Source: Paenibacillus brevis (GTDB lineage: Bacteria; Bacillota; Bacilli; Paenibacillales; Paenibacillaceae). Taken from it: DNA of 64,000 nucleotides. The position numbers and the translations under genes are program-made. Shown one piece after another: positions 58,238 through 64,000 of this stretch. Below the pieces are notes generated by a model. It saw only the letters and a program-made list of their open reading frames with translations. It searched no databases and was not told the DNA's origin. Location: contig NZ_JAHLQJ010000013.1 of assembly GCF_018919145.1 (NCBI RefSeq), positions 62,001 through 126,000 of the forward strand. The letters are read 5' to 3'. The first letter of the stretch is position 1. Every line of letters starts with the position of its first letter.

Positions 58238-59262
58238 GAAAATTGTTGAATACATTATACGTCACTTCCACTGATAATTATCTATCTCGTGACGGCGAGA
58301 ATGTGGTGATTTTGGCGGAGCAAGCGGAAAAATTCCGTATTCCTATTCACAATCTGGAAGCTATTATTACATTTGGTTACACGGGAGCCAGCCCTGGACT
58401 TATGCATTTATGTGCAGAGAGAGGAGTAGCGCTGACTTTTCTGAATGAGCATGGGGGCTTCCGAGCGCGAATTCAGGGAAAAACCTCTGGAAATGTATTG
58501 TTACGACGCAAGCAGTACAAATTCTCAGATGGCCCGGAGGCTCTACAGATCGCGAAGCGAATGATTCAGGCAAAAGTAATTAACTCTAGAACCGTAATTA
58601 ACCGTGCTATTCGTGATTACGGTGAGCAGGATAAGAGCAGTCAACTCCAACCCATTGCAGTGGAGTTAAAGCGGCTTTCCCACATGGTTATCCATGTGGA
58701 TAATCTGGATACTCTTCGAGGAGTAGAAGGAGAGGCGGCTAAGCATTATTTTAGCGGTATGAACGAACTGATTCTCACAGAGAAAAAGGCTTTTATGATG
58801 ACGACTAGAAATCGGCGTCCGCCTAAGGATCGAATAAATGCCTTGCTGTCATTCCTATACACTATGTTGCGCTTAGATGTACAAGCTGCTCTGGAGACAG
58901 TTGGGCTTGATCCTGCCGTTGGATTTCTACATCGAGATAGGCCCGGTCGAGCCAGTCTGGCGCTTGATTTAATGGAGGAGCTTCGACCTTACCTAGCCGA
59001 TCGCCTGGCGCTGACACTAATAAATAGAAAGCAAATATCGCCAAAATCGTTTATTATTAAGGAAAATGGAGCGGTATTGTTGTCCGATGAAGGAAGGAAT
59101 ATCGTATTAAGCTCTTGGCAGCAAAGGAAAAAAGAAGAAATCAGGCATCCGTTTCTTGACGAAACGATTGAAGTAGGATTAATTCCGTATGCACAGGCCT
59201 TACTATTAGCCCGATTTATTCGGGGAGATATTGAGGATTATCCTCCCTATTTATGGAAATGA
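58234..59262 (+). CDS. cas1: Cas1 integrase
   Basis: A 342-residue subtype I-C Cas1, which integrates spacers with Cas2. ATG 58234 overlaps the cas4 stop; longer frames only extend into cas4. Catalytic residues: Glu in GVEGEAAKHYF (about 165), His in FLHRDRPGRASLALD (about 232) and the following Asp. The C-terminal YAQALLLARFIRGDIEDYPP is typical. It is the intact counterpart of the decayed copy at 61061. Confidence 0.96.
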   Translation: MRKLLNTLYVTSTDNYLSRDGENVVILAEQAEKFRIPIHNLEAIITFGYTGASPGLMHLCAERGVALTFLNEHGGFRARIQGKTSGNVLLRRKQYKFSDGPEALQIAKRMIQAKVINSRTVINRAIRDYGEQDKSSQLQPIAVELKRLSHMVIHVDNLDTLRGVEGEAAKHYFSGMNELILTEKKAFMMTTRNRRPPKDRINALLSFLYTMLRLDVQAALETVGLDPAVGFLHRDRPGRASLALDLMEELRPYLADRLALTLINRKQISPKSFIIKENGAVLLSDEGRNIVLSSWQQRKKEEIRHPFLDETIEVGLIPYAQALLLARFIRGDIEDYPPYLWK

Positions 59263-59283
59263 GCGATGTAGGAGGAGAAGCAA

Positions 59284-59574
59284 ATGATGGTGTTAATTAC
59301 GTATGATGTTGAAACAGCTACACCGGAGGGCAGAAGACGATTGCGCCGAATAGCTAAACACTGCCTAAATTACGGCCAACGAGTCCAAAACTCCGTATTT
59401 GAATGTTTAGTTGATCCTACGCAATTTAAGCAGTTAAAACAGAAGCTTGAAACAGAAATGGACCCTGCGAAGGACAGTCTGCGATACTATCTTCTCGGAG
59501 CAAACTGGAAGAAGCGAGTAGAACATGTCGGAGCTAAAGAAGGATACGATCCGGAAGGGGTATTGTTACTTTAG
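59284..59574 (+). CDS. cas2: Cas2
   Basis: A 96-residue ferredoxin-fold protein, partner of Cas1. It begins MVLITYDVETATPEGRRRLR, with the catalytic-position Asp in ITYDV and the C-terminal strand with GYDPEGVLLL. Length normal. GTAGGAGGAG precedes ATG. It is followed by the leader of array 1. Confidence 0.95.
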   Translation: MMVLITYDVETATPEGRRRLRRIAKHCLNYGQRVQNSVFECLVDPTQFKQLKQKLETEMDPAKDSLRYYLLGANWKKRVEHVGAKEGYDPEGVLLL

Positions 59575-59759
59575 CAAGCCTAGGTAAAAAAAGTGCGAAC
59601 CCCAAGCTCACATGAATTCCCTAGGAGGTTCGCACCCGTTGCTACAGGTGGCTTTTCGGGCTTTTCCTACAATTATTAACCCAAGAAAAACGGTCAGTTA
59701 TTGAGGTTCGCACTTTTAAGCCTCGGAGCCCTTTTGGGATAAGCCTTTTTCTGGGGCCA
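59575..59759 (+). promoter_or_regulatory. Leader of CRISPR array 1
   Basis: A 185-base region between cas2 and the first repeat. It has an inverted repeat GTGCGAACC / GGTTCGCAC (59593-59635) around ACATGAATTCC, with a third GGTTCGCAC near 59705. The same layout occurs in the leader of array 2. A promoter for the crRNA precursor is expected, but no clear -10 can be picked. Confidence 0.7.
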
Positions 59760-61060
59760 GTCACTCCCCGTACGGGAGTGTGGATTGAAATCTCCAGAGG
59801 ATCCATTTGCAAACTGCGCCCGAACGGTCACTCCCCGTACGGGAGTGTGGATTGAAATGCGACATAAAGAGAATGGTTCAGCATGTCCAACTGGTCACTC
59901 CCCGTACGGGAGTGTGGATTGAAATCTGTATTTTTGACAGATTTTAAATACATGATTATTGTCACTCCCCGTACGGGAGTGTGGATTGAAATATATTCTT
60001 CCTCCGTATACATGTTCTCCGGATCTCGGTCACTCCCCGTACGGGAGTGTGGATTGAAATTCATAGGGTGAAGCGGCTTGGACGAAGGTAGGTATCGTCA
60101 CTCCCCGTACGGGAGTGTGGATTGAAATCGCAGCAGATTCAACAGTCATACCGCTACGCTCGGTCACTCCCCGTACGGGAGTGTGGATTGAAATTATCTT
60201 GAGGCTTACAATATTGAAGGCGTAGACCGGTCACTCCCCGTACGGGAGTGTGGATTGAAATCGCTCAAAGCGTCGAGTATGAAATCCATATTTTCGTCAC
60301 TCCCCGTACGGGAGTGTGGATTGAAATATGATGTACGCCCATAACCTGAAGATCTGGCCGGAGTCACTCCCCGTACGGGAGTGTGGATTGAAATAACACC
60401 GATCGGGGGTATCTCCTGATTGTCGATGTCACTCCCCGTACGGGAGTGTGGATTGAAATGTGTAGTAAGCTGCTGATGTACCAGCAGTTACAAGTCACTC
60501 CCCGTACGGGAGTGTGGATTGAAATGAACGTAGCACTGGAAAGCCTTCCTTCCATCTTGGGGTCACTCCCCGTACGGGAGTGTGGATTGAAATCCGGCGA
60601 GCATCGCCTTATTCGGTAGGCCGACGTGTCACTCCCCGTACGGGAGTGTGGATTGAAATATCATTGAGGCTAATCACGACTCAGACATGCTGCGGGTCAC
60701 TCCCCGTACGGGAGTGTGGATTGAAATCGCAGCATCATGCATCTTAAGTCCGTGCGCTCTACGTCACTCCCCGTACGGGAGTGTGGATTGAAATAAACTC
60801 GATGTTCCATACATTTTCCGGGTCCATGGTCACTCCCCGTACGGGAGTGTGGATTGAAATATGTACCACCCGGACTTATTAATGTCCTTATAGGTGTCAC
60901 TCCCCGTACGGGAGTGTGGATTGAAATTACTCGGCCATCCCCAAAGTAAATCTCAACAATTGTCACTCCCCGTACGGGAGTGTGGATTGAAATAATTAAC
61001 CGATGAATTTGGAATGAAGTGTAGCCTTGTCACTCCCCGTACGGGGGTGTGGATTGAAAT
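59760..61060 (+). CRISPR. CRISPR array 1: 20 repeats, 19 spacers (type I-C)
   Basis: Twenty 32-base repeats start GTCACTCCCCGTACGGGAGT and end in GTGGATTGAAAT; nineteen are identical and the last has one change (A to G in the second stem arm). Spacers are 33-36 bases, mostly 34-35. The stem is CACTCCC/GGGAGTG. Repeat starts include 59760, 59827, 59894 and 61029. Orientation is from leader on the left. I saw no spacer matching the prophage by eye, though not every spacer was compared. Confidence 0.98.
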
Positions 61061-61841
61061 ATAGGATATTGTGCGGAGCGGAATATAGCCATTGCCTTTA
61101 TGACGATGAATGGAAGATTTCTGCCAGAGTGATCGGTGCGAGTAAAGGAAATAAATATATAACCACAAATGGATGCTGGAACGGATGACACGGGATTACC
61201 CGCTACGTGTTGATGTGGACCAGTTCAAAGAGGCTTCAGCCCAGTTATCTGGCACCATGGACGCCATTTGGGAATGCGATGATCTAGAACGCTTGCGTGG
61301 GCTAGAGGGACAAGCGGCACTTAGCTATAATAAGCTGTGGGATCATATGATTTTGCAGCAGAAAGAGGACTTTCAATTTCATACTCGCTCTCGCCGCCCT
61401 CCGCTCGATAAGGTGAATGCCATGTTATCTCTGGCTTATACCTTGCTGGCTCATGATATGGCTTCAGCATTGGAAGGGGTTGGGCTGGATGCTTACGTGG
61501 GGTTCCTGCATCGTGACCGTCCTGGACGTGCCTCGTTAGCGCTTGATGTTATGGAGGAGCTACGGGGCATTTATGCGGATCGATTTGTGTTGTCACTCAT
61601 CAATAAAAGGCTTGTTAGTGCCGATGACTTCGTTCATAAAGAGAATGGGGCGGTGCTGCTGACGGACGAAGGCCGCAAAACCTTTCTGTCCGCTTGGCAG
61701 AATCGCAAGCAAGAGAAGATCAAGCATCCCTATCTCGGTGAAAACATTTCCTGGGGGTTGCTGCCACATGTACAGGCTTTGTTGCTCGCCAGGTATTTGC
61801 GCGGTGATCTGGATGAATACCCGCCATTTCTTTGGAAGTAG
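61061..61841 (+). pseudogene. Decayed second cas1
   Basis: Directly after the last repeat the reading frame starts in mid-gene (CAERNIAIAFMTMNGRF, homologous to about residue 60 of Cas1). It has a stop and frame shift near 61130, then ARVIGASKGN in another frame, and a second break before 61173. From 61173 the C-terminal 220 residues are intact (RLRGLEGQAALSYNKLWDHM, FLHRDRPGRASLALDVMEEL). The N-terminal part and a middle stretch are missing. It is a remnant of another I-C locus. Confidence 0.88.
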
Positions 61842-61849
61842 GTGTATGA

Positions 61850-62143
61850 ATCATACTGGTACTTATCACTTATGATGTAAGCACAACGGATTCGGCAGGG
61901 CAGCGCAGATTGCGACAGGTGGCCAAGACTTGCCTGAACTGCGGGCAAAGGGTGCAAAACTCTGTGTTTGAATGCATCGTGGATGCCGCCGAATGGACAT
62001 CCTTGAGACTACGTCTGCTAGAACTCATTGACCCGGAGCAGGATAGTATCCGCTTCTACCAATTGGGTAACCAGTACAAGAACAAGATAGAGCATGTTGG
62101 TACGAAATCATCTCTTGATCTGGAGGGCCCACTGATTCTCTAA
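61850..62143 (+). pseudogene. Second cas2 lacking a normal start codon
   Basis: The frame codes LVLITYDVSTTDSAGQRRLR to the end LEGPLIL, a full-length Cas2, but upstream there is only ATC-ATA-CTG after a TGA (61847-61849). No ATG, GTG or TTG precedes the conserved start; the first TTG is at 61910. It may be silent or use a rare start. Otherwise intact. Confidence 0.72.
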
Positions 62144-62337
62144 CGGCCAAAATAGCATAAAATAGGCTGGTGCGAATGTGAAGCGAACATGATTTCCTTA
62201 GGGGATTCGCACCAAAATAAGTTACTTTCATTTGATTATATGTAAAAATATACAATTATCTGAACGATTTTTGATGGTATAAGGGCTCAAGAAGGCCGAT
62301 TAAGCCGGATAACACCCTTATTCTGTTAAAAATCGGA
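62144..62337 (+). promoter_or_regulatory. Leader of CRISPR array 2
   Basis: A 194-base AT-rich region with the inverted repeat GGTGCGAAT / ATTCGCACC (62169-62213) around ACATGATTTCC, matching the leader 1 element at 16-17 of 20 bases in its core. Confidence 0.7.
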
Positions 62338-62888
62338 GTCGCACCCTACGCGGGTGCGTGGATTGAAATAACGCATGGGGGCAATCTTTAGGGCTTATAT
62401 ATGGTCGCACCCTACGCGGGTGCGTGGATTGAAATCTGCCGAGAAGCAGCTGGTCTGACTCAAGCTCAGGTCGCACCCTACGCGGGTGCGTGGATTGAAA
62501 TTCGACGCTGGATATATAGGGAATCGGATCAACTAGCGTCGCACCCTACGCGGGTGCGTGGATTGAAATTACCAGGATACCAAATCCCAGCTGTATTTAT
62601 TTGTCGCACCCTACGCGGGTGCGTGGATTGAAATACTAAGATCTCCATGTAACGGTGCCACATCCGAGTCGCACCCTACGCGGGTGCGTGGATTGAAATG
62701 GAATATGGTACAGTGGGTCAATGGCAGACAGTCGGGTCGCACCCTACGCGGGTGCGTGGATTGAAGTGGAACTCGCGAACAATGTAGTAAAGGTATCTGT
62801 GTCGCACTCTACGCGGTGCGTGGATTGAAATCCGGCATCGATTAGAATCCCGGTGGAGCCGCTTTGGTCGCACCCTACGCGGGCGCGT
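62338..62888 (+). CRISPR. CRISPR array 2: 9 repeats, 8 spacers (type I-C, decaying)
   Basis: Repeats of 32 bases start GTCGCACCCTACGCGGGTGC and end GTGGATTGAAAT, with stem GCACCC/GGGTGC. The first six are identical. Repeat 7 (62736) has A to G near its end, repeat 8 (62801) has a substitution and a deletion (31 bases), and repeat 9 (62867) is truncated, so the far end decays. Spacers are 33-36 bases. Spacer 2 reads CREAAGLTQAQ, as in phage XRE-type repressors. Confidence 0.95.
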
Positions 62889-62913
62889 CTGCTCCCAATA
62901 TTAACTTAATCAA

Positions 62914-62967
62914 ACAGCGGCAGTCCGGGACGTCTATCTTTCGTCTGAGGCTGTCGCTGTCTTTTTT
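62914..62967 (+). terminator. Terminator-like hairpin after array 2
   Basis: ACAGCGGCAG pairs with CTGTCGCTGT (one wobble) and is followed by a T-run. It could end the array 2 transcript. Confidence 0.6.
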
Positions 62968-63230
62968 CAGATCAGAACAAAAGTCCGCCGGGATTCTGTG
63001 CGGTTCCATTCAGTCAAATATTTAGAGTTATAGGTCATATTATTGGAGCGGCCAAGAGAAAGTAACAGCTTATAATGTTAATTTGGAAGCGCTTACTTTT
63101 ATAGAGGTATTTTGAGCGAGAGGAGGTACGAAAAGATACGAAAATGGGCTTGAGAGAGCTAGTCCGGCATTTATGAAGTGATTGGCAGATGTATCTGGTT
63201 TACAGAAATAAAACGAAGGGGAGATGCAAA
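62968..63230. other. Intergenic region before the LamG gene
   Basis: About 260 bases with no gene seen. It contains a cre-like site (63083-63098) and a TATAAT at 63071-63076 with no well-spaced -35. Confidence 0.4.
63083..63098. promoter_or_regulatory. cre-like catabolite control site
   Basis: TTGGAAGCGCTTACTT agrees with the CcpA consensus WTGNAARCGYWWWCAW at 15 of 16 positions (the second-last base differs). It lies just upstream of the LamG-domain protein gene, so sugar control is likely. Confidence 0.65.
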
Positions 63231-64000
63231 TTGGGCAAGAGCTTTCGACAGTTTTTCGTGTTCGTTCTCATTGCGGCGCTTGTAAGCAGCGCTATTCCGG
63301 GAGGAAAGAGTTATGCTTTGGAGACAAGCGCTGCAGAACCAGGATTGATGGCCTGGTACAAGCTGGATGCGCCATTCGACTATGACAATAAGCAGGTTGC
63401 AGAGGATTCCTCAGGCAATGCACATCATTCGATCAGCGCGGTTGGTACGTGGGTTCCGGAAGGCGGGGTTTATGGCGGGGCTCTGTCGTTCAACGGAGTC
63501 ACCGATTTGGTCCAGCTGAATTTAGGCTCTGCTGCGGCCGGATCATACCTGAAGGACGCATTCACGGAGCATTCCGTATCCTTTTGGTTTAAAGCTAATG
63601 ATACGAGAACCCAGCAGGTGTTGTTCGAGCGCGGAGGGAATACGTCCGGTTTAGCGATTCAGTTGAATGCGAACAGACTGGAAGCCGCGGTTGCAAGCGC
63701 CGATGTGAGGGAGATCGTATCGACCCCATTTACGGATACAGCCTCTTGGCATCACGTCCTGCTTACGTTCAACAACGGGGTATTCAAGCTTTATCTGGAT
63801 GGAGAAGTCGCTGATACAGCAACTGCTCCGTTTACTAAAGTGAACACGGCACTTAACGAAGGGGGCCTCGGTGCAAGATTAGGGGTCGATGCGTTCAATG
63901 GGGGAAATGGCGGGGCTTGGTTCAGCGGGATGATGGATGACGTGCGATTCTATGAGACCGCAATTTTACCATCGATCCATGTGAGCGGGGTCAGCCTGGA
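63231..64000 (+). CDS. Secreted LamG-domain protein (partial)
   Basis: TTG 63231 follows GAAGGGGAG. The signal peptide (SFRQFFVFVLIAALVSSAIP) leads to a concanavalin-like LamG domain: LMAWYKLDAP..., then YGGALSFNGVTDLVQLN, SVSFWFKANDTRTQQVLFE and WHHVLLTFNNGVFKLYLDGE. These are typical LamG strands of carbohydrate-binding surface proteins. The frame runs off the window, so later domains are unknown; many such proteins are glycoside hydrolases. Confidence 0.85.
   Translation, partial: MGKSFRQFFVFVLIAALVSSAIPGGKSYALETSAAEPGLMAWYKLDAPFDYDNKQVAEDSSGNAHHSISAVGTWVPEGGVYGGALSFNGVTDLVQLNLGSAAAGSYLKDAFTEHSVSFWFKANDTRTQQVLFERGGNTSGLAIQLNANRLEAAVASADVREIVSTPFTDTASWHHVLLTFNNGVFKLYLDGEVADTATAPFTKVNTALNEGGLGARLGVDAFNGGNGGAWFSGMMDDVRFYETAILPSIHVSGVSL

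Noticed and set aside
59828..61168. Reverse-strand ORFs across CRISPR array 1 with repeated 'SIHTPVRGVT'-type peptides
   Set aside because: They are translations of the CRISPR repeats, not genes.
62401..62631. Forward ORF with repeated APYAGAWIEI peptides
   Set aside because: It is the array-2 repeat read as protein.

Overview
The window comes from a low-to-moderate GC Gram-positive bacterium, most likely a Paenibacillus or close relative. This is inferred from Shine-Dalgarno-rich genes with frequent TTG/GTG starts, a Fur box and a cre-like box of Bacillus type, a copper-amine-oxidase-N 'stalk' protein, and SPP1/PBSX-like phage genes. No 16S or other taxonomic marker is present, so the genus is an inference. 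The window has three parts: about 45 kb of a siphovirus-type prophage whose left end lies outside, a short chromosomal stretch, and a type I-C CRISPR-Cas region with two arrays.

Prophage, 1 to about 45.4 kb. Early genes include the end of a gene of unknown function, a Rad50/SbcC-like ATPase, and an SPP1-like replication module: initiator with iterons inside its gene, G39P-like helicase loader, and DnaB/G40P-like helicase. A RuvC-fold resolvase, a LexA-type DNA-binding protein, an ASCH protein and several small unknowns follow. A late-regulator-like protein (11.3 kb) is followed by accessory genes (12.0-14.6 kb), a truncated ParB-like gene and a fragment of a CRISPR repeat. Then come terminase, portal, a MuF head protein with a C-terminal DUF6883-like domain and its small partner, scaffold, decoration, gpE-type capsid protein, connectors, tail tube, frameshifted tail chaperones, tape measure, baseplate and fibres, holins and an amidase. 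The right end carries accessory genes: a GHKL ATPase/STAS-like pair, a HEPN/zinc-ribbon gene, and a pair behind a LexA box. Integrase and repressor are not in the window.

Chromosomal stretch, 45.6-51.3 kb: a YwmB-like secreted protein, zwf (glucose-6-phosphate dehydrogenase), a DUF6544-like membrane protein, and a Fur-box-controlled Opp/Dpp-type ABC ATPase that lacks the usual C-terminal cysteines, with an unknown partner gene.

CRISPR region, 51.4-62.9 kb: an orphan degenerate I-C repeat, a promoter with upstream direct repeats, then cas3-cas5c-cas8c(with internal cas11c)-cas7-cas4-cas1-cas2, a leader, and array 1 (20 repeats, 19 spacers). Array 1 runs directly into a decayed second cas1, followed by a second cas2 without a normal start codon, a second leader and array 2 (9 repeats, 8 spacers, decaying at the far end). 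The window ends in a secreted LamG-domain protein with a cre-like site upstream.

Most interesting points: the prophage carries a 19-base exact copy of the array-2 repeat's 3' half next to a new hairpin, which suggests a solitary-repeat RNA anti-CRISPR or a recombination scar. A third repeat type with compensatory stem changes stands alone upstream of cas3. A MuF-linked toxin-like domain with a candidate immunity gene sits in the head operon. Several accessory genes (HEPN-like, GHKL/STAS, LexA-controlled) are defence or conversion candidates.
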